From Bacillus sp. MUM 116 (GTDB lineage: Bacteria > Bacillota > Bacilli > Bacillales > Cytobacillaceae), in assembly GCF_001866655.1 (NCBI RefSeq), contig NZ_MLYR01000077.1:1-35206 (forward strand): a DNA stretch of 35,206 nucleotides. Direction: 5' to 3'. Shown one piece after another: positions 7,411 through 16,080 of this stretch. The notes under the pieces are model-generated. The model was not told the DNA's origin and searched no databases. It saw only the letters and a list, made by a program, of their open reading frames with translations. Within the stretch, counting starts at the first letter, position 1; each line of letters opens with the position of its first letter. A program made the position numbers and the translations under genes.

Positions 7411-7418
7411 TTAAGTAA
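7411..7418. repeat. Right 8-bp target duplication of MITE copy 1
   Basis: TTAAGTAA, identical to 7241-7248. Confidence 0.8.
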
Positions 7419-7420
7419 AA

Positions 7421-7453
7421 AAAATGGAGCCCGATTGCCGGGCTCCATTTTCG
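7421..7453 (-). terminator. Terminator after the alanine permease gene
   Basis: AAAATGGAGCCC pairs with GGGCTCCATTTT around a seven-base loop just downstream of the permease stop. On the minus strand it is followed by a T-run (the A-run at 7417-7424 on the plus strand). Confidence 0.88.
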
Positions 7454-7462
7454 TAATATGAT

Positions 7463-8863
7463 TTAACTTGCTTGATTTTTTGTTTTTGACGGAGAAGAAT
7501 TTCTTTTATGAAAACCTTTTAAATAGTAATATCCAACGAGGCCTAAAATAAAGATTGGTCCAACGATTACGGCAATTCTTTGATCAGGATTAATCGCCAT
7601 AATCACCACAACAAAAACAAGAAATGCAAGTGAAAGATAAGAAGATAGCGGATATAACGGCAGTTTATATTTCAACTGCTTCTCCTCTTCTGGCTTCATA
7701 TCTTTACGATGACGAAGCTGGGATAAAAGTATAATAGCCCATGTCCAAATCGCCGAGAAAGTAGCAATACTTGTTACCCATGTAAATGCTTTCGCAGGTA
7801 CCACATAGTTTAAAACTACACCAACCAATAATACGGCTGCAGAGGCAATAATTGCAAGACCTGGAACTCCTGTCTTTGTTACTTTTCCGAATCTCTTAGG
7901 CGCTTCTCCATGCTTTGCAAGGTCAAATAACATCCTTGCTGTGCTGAAAATCCCACTATTACAAGAAGAAAGAGCGGCAGTAAGAACAACAAAGTTAATA
8001 ATTCCTGCTGCACCTTTAATTCCAATTTGTTCAAAGGTTAATACAAATGGGCTTCCCTTTGTTCCAATTTCCTGCCAAGGATAAATGGACATGATAACAA
8101 AAAGTGCACCAACATAGAAAATTAGAATACGCCAGAAAACAGAATCGATTGCTCTTGCAATAGTCTTTTCAGGGTTCTTAACCTCTCCTGCTGTAACCCC
8201 AATCATTTCAATTCCTAAGTAAGCAAACATGACCATTTGCAGGGACATTAAAATTCCTTTAAATCCGTGTGGGAAAAATCCGCCATGATTCCATAAATTA
8301 TGGATACCAGTCGCAATTCCTCCATTTCCAAGTCCAAAGAAGATCATTCCTAGACCAACAACAATCATTAAACAAATAGTTACAATTTTAATTAGAGCAA
8401 ACCAGAATTCAAGTTCACCATAGGCTTTTACAGCAAGGAAGTTGACAGTGGCCATGATCACCAATGCCGCCAATGCCCAAAGCCATCCAGGTGTACTTGG
8501 AAACCAATATTGCATATAAACGCCGACTGCAGTAATTTCTGCCATACAGGTTACAACCCATAAGAACCAATAATTCCACCCGGTTATATAGCCTGCAAGC
8601 GGTCCTAAATAATCACGTGCATATTTACTAAATGATCCCGCTACAGGTTTTTGAATGGCCATTTCCCCTAGGGCACGCATGATAAAAAACATGATCAAAC
8701 CACTAAATCCATAGCCAAGAATAATTCCCGGGCCTGCCATTTTAATAGCTGTTGCTGAACCGAGGAATAAACCAACCCCGATTGCGGCCCCTAGAGACAT
8801 TAAATTAATATGTCTTTCTTCCAAACCACGATGAAGTTCTTTTTCTTGAGGGTTTTTACTCAT
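7463..8863 (-). CDS. alaP: Amino acid permease, AlaP-like (APC superfamily)
   Basis: A 466-residue proton-coupled amino acid importer of the APC superfamily (amino acid transporter family) with 12 hydrophobic segments. It starts with the hallmark LHRGLEERHINLMSLGAAIGVGLFLGSA (about 11-38, split TM1 with the GxG substrate loop) and carries KPVAGSFSKYARDYLGPLAG, the conserved FAYLGIEMIGVTAGE and NPEKTIARAI stretches. It closely resembles B. subtilis AlaP/YtnA, a main alanine importer. Context supports this: it is divergent from an AdeR-type activator and ald, the alanine degradation pair. D-Ala, Ser or Gly could also be carried. The ATG has GAGGAGATG upstream. Expression probably starts from the promoter at 8955-8983. 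Confidence 0.85.
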   Translation of the reverse strand: MSKNPQEKELHRGLEERHINLMSLGAAIGVGLFLGSATAIKMAGPGIILGYGFSGLIMFFIMRALGEMAIQKPVAGSFSKYARDYLGPLAGYITGWNYWFLWVVTCMAEITAVGVYMQYWFPSTPGWLWALAALVIMATVNFLAVKAYGELEFWFALIKIVTICLMIVVGLGMIFFGLGNGGIATGIHNLWNHGGFFPHGFKGILMSLQMVMFAYLGIEMIGVTAGEVKNPEKTIARAIDSVFWRILIFYVGALFVIMSIYPWQEIGTKGSPFVLTFEQIGIKGAAGIINFVVLTAALSSCNSGIFSTARMLFDLAKHGEAPKRFGKVTKTGVPGLAIIASAAVLLVGVVLNYVVPAKAFTWVTSIATFSAIWTWAIILLSQLRHRKDMKPEEEKQLKYKLPLYPLSSYLSLAFLVFVVVIMAINPDQRIAVIVGPIFILGLVGYYYLKGFHKRNSSPSKTKNQAS

Positions 8864-8954
8864 AAATTCATCTCCTCTTATATCATAACTTCTATTTTTA
8901 ATGATAATGCTAATAGATTAGATCTGTTACTCTTTTACGCTTTTTAACTTTATC

Positions 8955-8983
8955 AATATAGTAATAATATTATTCATTTGCAA
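8955..8983 (-). promoter_or_regulatory. Candidate promoter of the alanine permease gene
   Basis: On the minus strand TTGCAA (8983-8978), a 17-bp spacer and TATATT (8960-8955), about 90 bases upstream of the start codon. Confidence 0.5.
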
Positions 8984-9171
8984 ATAGTGAACAGAAAACA
9001 AATGTTTTAGGATGAATAGACCCACCTCCAGATTCCACTGGTGTTACCGCTTTCATTTTTCATTATACTAATTTTTTCTATTTTTGAAAATACCTAAAAT
9101 TATTTTAACATTTTTACTTTTTATTTCTTTTGTGCAAAAACTAGAATTTTTCACTGTCTTTTTGTATATTT

Positions 9172-9198
9172 AAACAAAATACACTTATTATTTTGTTT
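9172..9198. promoter_or_regulatory. Perfect inverted repeat before adeR
   Basis: AAACAAAAT (9172-9180) and ATTTTGTTT (9190-9198) form perfect 9-bp arms around a 9-base spacer. It ends about five bases before the G-rich ribosome binding site. It could be an operator, for example for AdeR autoregulation, or a leader hairpin. Confidence 0.5.
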
Positions 9199-9220
9199 CT
9201 ACTTTTTTGGGGGGAGACAC

Positions 9221-10459
9221 TTGAATTCTTCACTTAATGACCCTTTTAAAGCTGACTTTGATAGTTTAGATGAGTTTGCCGATCTCATTAGTCAAGTCCT
9301 GCAATGCCCTATTACGATTGAAGATGCGAACCACCGGCTGCTTGCCTATAGTACACATGATGAAAGAACGGATCCGGCAAGAATTTCTACCATTATCGGC
9401 AGAAGAGTTCCTGAAAAGGTGATCAATCAATTATGGAAAGAAGGAACCATCCCCGCCCTGTTAAAAACAGATAAGCCCATTCGCGTAAAAAGTATGGACG
9501 ACATCGGCCTAAGTGATAGAGTAGCTATTTCTATCTGGAAGCAAGAAGAGGTGCTAGGGTTTATTTGGGCCATTGAAATTGATAAAACATTAACAGAGCA
9601 AGATTTTATCCTGCTGAAAAAAGCTGCTGTAGCTGTAAAAAATAAATTACTGCAATTACAGACACGAAAAAACAGAAGGGGTGAACATTTTCAAGAATTC
9701 TTTTGGAAGCTGTTAACGGGTCATTTAACCGTTAATGAGGAAATCCTTCAGAATTTCGGGACATTAAAAATTACTCCTTCCCCTTCTTATGCTATCCTTG
9801 TTTTTCAATTTCAGCAAAACATTACCCGGAAAGAGGAGCAATCCATTTCTTACCTGTTAAAAACAAGCCAGCGTCTAACCATTATGCTTTATACAATTGA
9901 TTGCAACCAGCTGATATTACTTGTATCCGCTCCAAAAAACGATCAACAAGGAGGAGATATTGGCCATTTTGCTCATTCATTTGTGTCGAAAATGAATGAA
10001 CGATATGGAGTTAAGAATATTACTCCCGTTTTTAGCAGTATTTATGATGATTATGGAAAAATTGGGAAAGCTTATCAAGAAACACTAAAGATTTTAACGA
10101 TTAAGGAAAAGTTCCCATTTGAAACCAAAAATATCTTTCATTATCAACAGCTAGGCATCTATCAATTTTTTGATTTGCTTTTAGATAAAAGAAAAACCGA
10201 GGAATATGAAAACCGTTCATTAAAATTACTTCATGAATATGACCAAAAACATAACAGTAATTTAGTGGAAACCCTTGAGATTTTTCTTAATCAAGACACT
10301 AATATCCCAGATGCTGCTAAGGAATTAAACGTTCACGCTAATACCTTAAATTATCGCTTGAAACGGATTTCTGAAATTGGGGAAGTTAACTTTAAAGATC
10401 CCAATCAAAAAATGCTGTTATTCCTGGATTTAAAATTGGAAAAATATCATCGTTTGTGA
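9221..10459 (+). CDS. adeR: PucR/CdaR-type transcription activator, AdeR-like
   Basis: A 412-residue regulator of the PucR/CdaR family. The N-terminal part (about 12-150) is a sensor region with the family's VLQCPITIEDANHRLLAYS opening; the middle (about 160-300) is the GGDEF-like region of this family; and the C-terminus (about 345-410) is the HTH_30 helix-turn-helix with NIPDAAKELNVHANTLNYRL and a downstream LDLKL end. In B. subtilis, AdeR is encoded next to ald and activates it in response to alanine; the same order is found here. The start is TTG with GGGGGGAG four bases upstream, a weak start that should keep the level low. A terminator separates it from ald. Confidence 0.87.
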   Translation: MNSSLNDPFKADFDSLDEFADLISQVLQCPITIEDANHRLLAYSTHDERTDPARISTIIGRRVPEKVINQLWKEGTIPALLKTDKPIRVKSMDDIGLSDRVAISIWKQEEVLGFIWAIEIDKTLTEQDFILLKKAAVAVKNKLLQLQTRKNRRGEHFQEFFWKLLTGHLTVNEEILQNFGTLKITPSPSYAILVFQFQQNITRKEEQSISYLLKTSQRLTIMLYTIDCNQLILLVSAPKNDQQGGDIGHFAHSFVSKMNERYGVKNITPVFSSIYDDYGKIGKAYQETLKILTIKEKFPFETKNIFHYQQLGIYQFFDLLLDKRKTEEYENRSLKLLHEYDQKHNSNLVETLEIFLNQDTNIPDAAKELNVHANTLNYRLKRISEIGEVNFKDPNQKMLLFLDLKLEKYHRL

Positions 10460-10467
10460 AAATCACC

Positions 10468-10495
10468 AAAAAGGAGAAAAATATTTCTCCTTTTT
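10468..10495 (+). terminator. Terminator between adeR and ald
   Basis: AAAAAGGAGAAA pairs with TTTCTCCTTTTT across a short loop, ten bases after the adeR stop. It suggests that ald has its own promoter. Confidence 0.85.
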
Positions 10496-10499
10496 CCAC

Positions 10500-10529
10500 A
10501 AAGAAAAACAGCGGCAAACATTCTATACT
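10500..10529 (+). promoter_or_regulatory. Candidate activator-dependent ald promoter
   Basis: TATACT at 10524-10529 is a good -10, but no TTGACA-like hexamer stands about 17 bp upstream. That is what one expects for a promoter needing an activator such as AdeR. A short symmetric TTTTTC/GAAAAA pair (10491-10507) lies just upstream and overlaps the terminator. Confidence 0.4.
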
Positions 10530-10576
10530 AAAACCAGAGCAATGAATAACCTAAGTTACTAAGGGGGATTTATAGA

Positions 10577-11710
10577 ATGTTTATTGGAGTACCTAAGGAA
10601 ATTAAAAACAATGAAAATCGAGTTGCACTTACACCAGCTGGAGTGGTTTCATTTTTAAATGCAGGACACAGTGTTTTAGTTGAAAAGGACGCTGGAATTG
10701 GAAGCGGTTTCTCCAATGAGGATTATGTAAAAGCCGGCGCGCAAATTATTGAAAGCGCTGATCAAGTTTGGGGAAAAGCCGAAATGATCATGAAAGTTAA
10801 AGAGCCGCTGGCAAGTGAATATAAATACTTCCGTCAAGGCTTGATTCTTTTCACTTATTTACACTTAGCTGCTGAGCCGCCATTAGCAAAAGCGCTTAAA
10901 GATAGCGGCGTAATTGCGATCGCATATGAAACAGTCGAAGTTAACAGAACTCTTCCTCTTCTTACACCAATGAGTGAAGTTGCGGGACGTATGGCTGCAC
11001 AAATCGGTGCTCAATTCCTGCAAAAATTCTACGGCGGTCAAGGTATCCTTCTTGCAGGAGTGCCAGGAGTTAATCGCGGTAAAGTTACCATCATTGGCGG
11101 CGGAGTTGTCGGAATTAACGCAGCCAAAATGGCTGTCGGTTTAGGTGCAGATGTAACCATCATTGACTTAAGTGCAGATCGCCTGCGTCAATTGGACGAT
11201 ATTTTTGGAAACCAAGTGAAAACATTAATGTCCAATCCATTTAATATTGCTGAAGCGGTCTCTGAAGCTGATCTTCTAATCGGTGCAGTATTAATCCCAG
11301 GTGCGAAGGCTCCTAAGCTTGTTACCGAAGAAATGGTTAAAACAATGAAACCTGGTTCAGTCATTGTTGATGTTGCCATTGACCAAGGTGGTATTGTAGA
11401 AACAAGCGACCATGTAACAACACATGATAATCCTACTTTCGTTAAACATGGTGTAGTTCATTATTCAGTTGCAAACATGCCTGGTGCAGTTCCTAGAACT
11501 TCAACCATCGCACTTACGAATGTTACGGTTCCATATGCCGTGCAAATTGCTAACAAAGGCGTTATCAAAGCTATTGCCGAAAATTATGCCTTAAAACTTG
11601 GCGTAAACGTTGCAAACGGTGAAATTACGTACGAAGCCGTTGCAAAAGATCTTGGCTATGACTATGTTACGGTTGAAGATGCATTAAAAAAAGAATTAGC
11701 TGCTCTTTAA
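10577..11710 (+). CDS. ald: Alanine dehydrogenase
   Basis: A 377-residue NAD-dependent L-alanine dehydrogenase, which converts alanine to pyruvate and ammonium and lets the cell use alanine as carbon and nitrogen source; in Bacillus it also supports sporulation. Length and features match the family: N-terminal [20 protein letters not shown], substrate-binding Lys in MIMKVKEPL (about 75), catalytic His in [10 protein letters not shown] (about 96), the Rossmann loop [13 protein letters not shown] (about 174-186) and the catalytic Asp in VDVAIDQGG (about 270). GGGGG lies upstream of the ATG. It is followed by a strong terminator, so it is a single-gene unit, probably switched on by AdeR. Confidence 0.97.
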   Translation: MFIGVPKEIKNNENRVALTPAGVVSFLNAGHSVLVEKDAGIGSGFSNEDYVKAGAQIIESADQVWGKAEMIMKVKEPLASEYKYFRQGLILFTYLHLAAEPPLAKALKDSGVIAIAYETVEVNRTLPLLTPMSEVAGRMAAQIGAQFLQKFYGGQGILLAGVPGVNRGKVTIIGGGVVGINAAKMAVGLGADVTIIDLSADRLRQLDDIFGNQVKTLMSNPFNIAEAVSEADLLIGAVLIPGAKAPKLVTEEMVKTMKPGSVIVDVAIDQGGIVETSDHVTTHDNPTFVKHGVVHYSVANMPGAVPRTSTIALTNVTVPYAVQIANKGVIKAIAENYALKLGVNVANGEITYEAVAKDLGYDYVTVEDALKKELAAL

Positions 11711-11730
11711 TAAAACTATAAATTTCATTA

Positions 11731-11765
11731 AATCCTCACAGGAATTTCTTGTGGGGATTTTTCTT
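11731..11765 (+). terminator. Terminator after ald
   Basis: AATCCTCACA pairs with TGTGGGGATT across a nine-base loop and is followed by TTTTCTTT. Confidence 0.9.
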
Positions 11766-11844
11766 TGTATGTTCAAGATTTATAGAATGAACCTAACAGT
11801 AAATGAGAACGATAATAGCAATTAAGAACTTAGGAAGTGATTAG

Positions 11845-12951
11845 ATGCAAAGGATTTTGGTATCCATTTTCATTCTCTTAGCTTTTATATTTTCTCTCAA
11901 TGGAAACAATACGTTCGCAAAACACCCCGGCCAATTATCCTCCAATCATGATCAGCCGATTCGCGGAATCTATGTAAAAGCTGAAAATACAAGCGGCACA
12001 CAGTTTCAAAAATTATTTTCATTTGTAAACCAAACCGAATTAAACGCAATGGTCATCGATATTAAAGATGATTATGGAAATTTGACCTTTCTGCCCCCTA
12101 AAAATTCACCGTATTATGCTGTCAGCCGGCCTTATATTAAAAACCCAACAGCATTATTAAATACACTAAAAGAAAACTGTATCTATCCAATTGCCAGAAT
12201 TGTCGTATTTAAAGATTCTGTATTGGCAAATAAAGCACCAAATCTTTCTTATAAAACAACAAAAGGCCTTTGGAAAAACTCTGGGGGTGATTCCTTCACA
12301 AACCCATTTCTCAAAGAGGTCTGGGACTATAATATTGGAATGGCCATCGAAGCTGCAAAGATTGGTTTTAAAGAAATTCAATTTGACTATGTGCGTTTTC
12401 CAGAGAAATTTGAGACCTTTGAACAACAGCTTATTTATGAAAAGGGAACATTTCCTTCCAAAGATGGACAAAATCGAATCGCCGCGGTAACTAGTTTTGT
12501 TAAAAATGCACGGGAGAGGTTAAAACCCTATAATGTTAAAGTTTCCGTAGATGTTTTTGGCAATGCAACCGTTATACCGGAGGCACAAGGTATTGGTCAA
12601 AATTTCTCAAAAATTGCTGACAACGTCGATGTCGTTTCCGCGATGATTTATCCCAGCCATTGGACAGGAATTTTTGGAATCCAAAAACCTGACCTTCATC
12701 CCTATCAGCTTGTAAGCGAGTACGCAAGAGTTGAAAAGGAGCGGTTGCAAAAATTACCAGCCCCTCCTGTTTCAAGACCCTGGCTGCAGGATTTTACCGC
12801 AACATGGCTTGGAAAAGGAAATTACAAGGTGTATGGCAAAAAAGAAATTGAAGATCAAATTCGAGGGCTGCATTCTCAGGGGATTAACGAATTTTTGCTT
12901 TGGAATGCCGGCAATCATTACACACAAAACGTGGATTACACACCGTACTAA
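11845..12951 (+). CDS. Secreted glycosidase-like protein (DUF4015 type)
   Basis: A 368-residue exported protein of the putative glycoside hydrolase family DUF4015. A signal peptide (about 1-26, ending in NTFA before K) is followed by a TIM-barrel-like domain with the family's PIRGIYVKAEN opening (about 39-49), ELNAMVIDIKDDYGNLTF (about 67-84), PIARIVVFKDSVLA, FKEIQFDYVRFPE (about 173-185), KVSVDVFG and VVSAMIYPSHW. The acidic residues in DIKDD and QFDYVRFPE are the likely active-site carboxylates by analogy. A cell-wall or spore-surface glycan is a reasonable substrate, but none is established. AGGAAGTGATTAG precedes the ATG. A shared terminator with spoVR follows. Confidence 0.85.
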   Translation: MQRILVSIFILLAFIFSLNGNNTFAKHPGQLSSNHDQPIRGIYVKAENTSGTQFQKLFSFVNQTELNAMVIDIKDDYGNLTFLPPKNSPYYAVSRPYIKNPTALLNTLKENCIYPIARIVVFKDSVLANKAPNLSYKTTKGLWKNSGGDSFTNPFLKEVWDYNIGMAIEAAKIGFKEIQFDYVRFPEKFETFEQQLIYEKGTFPSKDGQNRIAAVTSFVKNARERLKPYNVKVSVDVFGNATVIPEAQGIGQNFSKIADNVDVVSAMIYPSHWTGIFGIQKPDLHPYQLVSEYARVEKERLQKLPAPPVSRPWLQDFTATWLGKGNYKVYGKKEIEDQIRGLHSQGINEFLLWNAGNHYTQNVDYTPY

Positions 12952-12978
12952 TAGAATATAGAATCATTAGCAACATAA

Positions 12979-13013
12979 AAAACCAAGGCATTGATATACG
13001 ATACCTTGGTTTT
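12979..13013. terminator. Bidirectional terminator between the glycosidase-like gene and spoVR
   Basis: AAAACCAAGG pairs with CCTTGGTTTT across a 15-nt loop between two convergent genes. Confidence 0.88.
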
Positions 13014-13029
13014 GCTAATTTTACTATTA

Positions 13030-14445
13030 CTAAATATACTTTCGATGAACCCCTTTTCCGTCATAAGTAAATAACATTTTTCTTTCTTCAACAGTCGTTT
13101 CCATATGAACGGGTCTGCCCCATAGCTGGTGGATATACGGCAATACTTTTTCAAGGTATTTTACATCCAGCTCCACACCCTCATACCAATGCCTCAAATA
13201 AAGTTCCCCATTTTTCAAATAGTCGCCATCATTTACGGTAATGTATGGGAACCCGCCATTAACCCTCATGTTGACAAGCTGGTCGCGAACTTGTTCCCAC
13301 TGTTTGTCGACAATTTTATAATCCCTTCCTTGTTTCTGGAAAAGATACATATCCTCACGCATAACCAGATCCTTATTCAAGTAATTACGCAAGAAGGATA
13401 TATCCGATTCCACCTCACGGACTTCAAACATTTTTTCCCGTCCGGAATCTGGCTGGACACCACGGAGTTTCATTTCCTCGGTTGGATTATTATAGCGTTC
13501 CTCAATATCCTCAAAAATCTTGATGCCAAGATAGTATGGGTTAATGCCTGTTTTTGACGGTTGTACGACGCCGGCATTTAATTTGGCAAATTCAATCGCT
13601 TCGTCACTCGTTAAGTCCATTTCTCTTAAAATCCGCTGGTGCCAATAAGATGCCCAGCCTTCGTTCATAATTTTCGTTTCCAGCTGCGGCCAGAAATATA
13701 ACATCTCTTCGCGCATCATCGTTAAAATATCGCGCTGCCAATCCTCCAATTCCCTGCTGTATGTTTCAATAAATAACAGCAGGTCTTTTTCAGGTTTTGG
13801 CGGAAATTTCTTTTTAACATGTTTCTTTTCTTCTTTTTTCTCTTTTTCATCTAAAGCCCATAAATCATCATATGGTGAATTGCTTCGATGTTCCCCGCTC
13901 TCTTCCTCTTCTGCATCATCCATTGACCATGCCAATTTCGGTCTCATTAACGATGGATCTATATGTTCGTCAATCGCTAACACAGCATCTAAAAACGTCT
14001 CTACTTCTCTTTTCCCATATTGGATTTCATATTTCCGAATTCTTTCGGCGGTTGCGGCCATACTTTCCACCATATCGCGCTTCGTATTTTGAAAACGAAC
14101 ATTATTCTTAAAGAAATCACAATGGGCGAGTACGTGTGCAACGATCAGTTTATTTTGAATTAATGTGTTGGAGTCCAATAAGAAGGCATAACATGGGTTT
14201 GAATTAATGACAAGCTCATATATTTTACTTAATCCTAAATCATAGTGAAGCTTCATCTTGTGAAATTGTTTGCCAAAGCTCCAATGTGAAAATCGGGTTG
14301 GCATTCCATAGGCACCAAATGTATAAATAATTTCCGCTGGACAAATTTCGTAACGCATCGGATAAAAATCAAGGCCAAAACCACTTGCAATTTCAGTAAT
14401 CTCGCTAATGGCATATTCCAGTGCATTGCGATTTTCCCCGTTCAT
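13030..14445 (-). CDS. spoVR: SpoVR family protein
   Basis: A 471-residue cytoplasmic protein of the SpoVR family. In B. subtilis SpoVR is made in the mother cell and affects spore cortex formation; its biochemical activity is unknown. Conserved landmarks are [19 protein letters not shown] near residue 23, [15 protein letters not shown] (about 47-61), [18 protein letters not shown] (about 76-93), [11 protein letters not shown] (about 105-115) and [12 protein letters not shown] (about 263-274). The His, Cys and Glu residues in these motifs look like a metal site. A charged linker rich in Glu and Lys (about 175-220) is typical of Bacillus members. GGGGG lies upstream of the ATG, and a sigma-E-like promoter precedes it, so expression during sporulation is expected. 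Confidence 0.95.
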   Translation of the reverse strand: MNGENRNALEYAISEITEIASGFGLDFYPMRYEICPAEIIYTFGAYGMPTRFSHWSFGKQFHKMKLHYDLGLSKIYELVINSNPCYAFLLDSNTLIQNKLIVAHVLAHCDFFKNNVRFQNTKRDMVESMAATAERIRKYEIQYGKREVETFLDAVLAIDEHIDPSLMRPKLAWSMDDAEEEESGEHRSNSPYDDLWALDEKEKKEEKKHVKKKFPPKPEKDLLLFIETYSRELEDWQRDILTMMREEMLYFWPQLETKIMNEGWASYWHQRILREMDLTSDEAIEFAKLNAGVVQPSKTGINPYYLGIKIFEDIEERYNNPTEEMKLRGVQPDSGREKMFEVREVESDISFLRNYLNKDLVMREDMYLFQKQGRDYKIVDKQWEQVRDQLVNMRVNGGFPYITVNDGDYLKNGELYLRHWYEGVELDVKYLEKVLPYIHQLWGRPVHMETTVEERKMLFTYDGKGVHRKYI

Positions 14446-14473
14446 GAGCCATTCCCCCTTTTCCTCTTACCAC

Positions 14474-14502
14474 AATGTATGAAGAAAAGGCGGGAATGAT
14501 GA
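14474..14502 (-). promoter_or_regulatory. Candidate sigma-E promoter of spoVR
   Basis: On the minus strand CATACATT (14481-14474) fits the sigma-E -10 consensus CATACAnT. TCATCATT lies 13 bp upstream (14502-14495) as a partial match to the -35. The transcript would start about 20 bases before the ATG. B. subtilis spoVR is known to be sigma-E dependent. Confidence 0.55.
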
Positions 14503-14535
14503 AACATGATAGAAAAAACATAGACAGCAGGCTAT

Positions 14536-15510
14536 TTATTCGTTTATTTTTTTTGCTTCGAATGCAAGCATTAAGCCAACATTTTTATTTCGTTCCCATT
14601 CCTTTTTAAATACGGATAATGGCGGATTAGTATCCCCCACAAGATAGCTGATTTCAATTGTTAGTGCAGGACGATGGTATGTGGTAATAAACCAATCGGT
14701 AAAACCACCACCCACGGCCTCATTATCCGGTTTACCTAATTTATATCCCGTTATTTTTGATATTTTTTTGGCAATTTTAAGGTCCCTCATGGAGTTTTTA
14801 CCATTTTTATATTTCCAAAAAATTTCCCGTCCTGCGGTGTGATAGGCAATCGCAGCACTTGGCTGAATCTGATGAATAAAACGGGTTAAAGCAATTACTT
14901 CATTTGCTTCTAATGAAGCCTTTCCTTTATAAAATTTATAAAAAGGGATCCGCGGTTCCTCATTTAGCAAATCCCAGTCAGCTGGGTATTGGCGATTCAA
15001 ATCAATACCAATTCCATTTGCTTTCCACCTTTTAAAAATACGTAACCCCTCATTCATTTCTACTAATTGCTCTAGTTGTTTGGGGGGTATTCCCGTGAAG
15101 TCATTTTGTTGAATCATGACACCATCAGGATTCAACATTGGAATAAACCAAATCGAAACTTCATTTAAAATTTCAGTGTTCTTTTTTTCTTTATTATATG
15201 CTTCAGCATAGGTTTCGAGCATTTTCATCAGCAGCGTACTCGTCAACCATTCCCGCCCATGATGGCTGCCAATGAGGGCAATATTTTTCTTACCCTTTCC
15301 AAGCTTAACTGCCCAAATATTTTTTCCAAAATAGGTTGTTCCAATCGATTGAATCCCAACCACTTGATTATACTTTCTCTGAATTTTTGAAAGGTCTTGT
15401 TTCAATATTGCGTACGAATAAGGCTTTTCAACCTCCACTAGGCATTCCCCAAAAGTATTTTCAGGGTAAAATGTAAATAAAACCATTAAGCATAGGATGA
15501 ACCTGAGCAT
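14536..15510 (-). CDS. Exported M14 family zinc carboxypeptidase
   Basis: A 324-residue secreted metallopeptidase of family M14. A signal peptide covers about residues 1-21. Zinc ligands are His84 and Glu87 in GSHHGREW and His224 in AIAYHTAGRE; the catalytic Glu is Glu286 in LTIEISY. The substrate-pocket motifs NPDG (127-130) and GIDLNRQYP (about 168-176) are present. The domain resembles the gamma-D-glutamyl-diaminopimelate peptidases that cut peptidoglycan stem peptides, so a role in cell-wall turnover or germination is likely, though protein or poly-glutamate substrates cannot be excluded. The ATG at 15510 has AAGGGGGG five bases before it; the upstream GTG at 15528 overlaps that signal. 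It lies upstream of spoVR in the same direction, but spoVR seems to have its own promoter. Confidence 0.9.
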   Translation of the reverse strand: MLRFILCLMVLFTFYPENTFGECLVEVEKPYSYAILKQDLSKIQRKYNQVVGIQSIGTTYFGKNIWAVKLGKGKKNIALIGSHHGREWLTSTLLMKMLETYAEAYNKEKKNTEILNEVSIWFIPMLNPDGVMIQQNDFTGIPPKQLEQLVEMNEGLRIFKRWKANGIGIDLNRQYPADWDLLNEEPRIPFYKFYKGKASLEANEVIALTRFIHQIQPSAAIAYHTAGREIFWKYKNGKNSMRDLKIAKKISKITGYKLGKPDNEAVGGGFTDWFITTYHRPALTIEISYLVGDTNPPLSVFKKEWERNKNVGLMLAFEAKKINE

Positions 15511-15657
15511 AGTGTCCCCCCTTACCACTTTGTAAATGAATTTATACAGGTAAAAGTTATAAATCGCGTTAAATAAGGGTGTCCAACATTTTCTGCGAAA
15601 GTTTACGCCGAAAAATCATAAAATAAACTCAACTCCTAACAAGGAGGAGAAAAGTAA

Positions 15658-15912
15658 ATGAATAAAGTGGATTATGACCGAGCATTGTATTATACACACC
15701 GGTCCGAATGGGATAATTTATTAATTTTGATGGTACGAACTAAAGACCAATTTTTATCAAAGAAAATAGAACAATTCCTGCATGCCTACCATTTTGAACA
15801 TGATTACTCTGTGTTAGAAAAAAAATTATATGCCTTACTTCGGTACATCGACCATGCAAACGAAGTAACGGATTCTGATCCAAATGAGATTCCGATGTAT
15901 AGTCTTTCCTGA
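15658..15912 (+). CDS. yhdB: YhdB-like small protein
   Basis: An 84-residue soluble protein matching, from memory, the YhdB-like family of Bacillus. It has the characteristic DYDRALYYTHRSEWDNLLIL opening and an all-helical look with many aromatic and charged residues (LHAYHFEHDYSVLEKKLYALLRYIDHA). It has no signal peptide or catalytic motif; function unknown. AGGAGG lies ten bases before the ATG. In B. subtilis yhdB belongs to the same broad chromosomal neighbourhood as pgcA (yhxB) and spoVR, which agrees with the order seen here. Confidence 0.82.
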   Translation: MNKVDYDRALYYTHRSEWDNLLILMVRTKDQFLSKKIEQFLHAYHFEHDYSVLEKKLYALLRYIDHANEVTDSDPNEIPMYSLS

Positions 15913-15982
15913 AAAAGCAAGTGAATACAAAATTGTGTGAGAAAATATTTACAACCGGACTAAAGAATTCCACCACCAAAAA

Positions 15983-16010
15983 AAAACGGCCCTCTATAAG
16001 GGTCGTTTTT
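15983..16010. terminator. Bidirectional terminator between yhdB and pgcA
   Basis: AAAACGGCCCT pairs with AGGGTCGTTTT with one G-T pair and a five-base loop; A-runs and T-runs lie on the two sides. It serves yhdB (plus) and probably pgcA (minus), whose stop is about 70 bases away. Confidence 0.85.
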
Positions 16011-16080
16011 AAATTATTTCTTAATTACTCTATTTCGGAAGGATCACCTTCAGGACTCATGTTTGATGAACATTGTCACT

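Larger units (their letters stand above)
8864..9220. other. Divergent alaP/adeR regulatory region (357 bp)
   Basis: A very A/T-rich stretch with no gene. It holds a candidate permease promoter (8955-8983, minus strand), possible weak plus-strand promoter sequences near 9070-9110, and a perfect 9-bp inverted repeat (9172-9198) just before the adeR ribosome binding site. Confidence 0.7.

Noticed and set aside
13129..13557. Open frame of 142 codons antisense to spoVR
   Set aside because: It lies wholly inside the conserved spoVR coding region, has no ribosome binding site and no family resemblance; a shadow frame.
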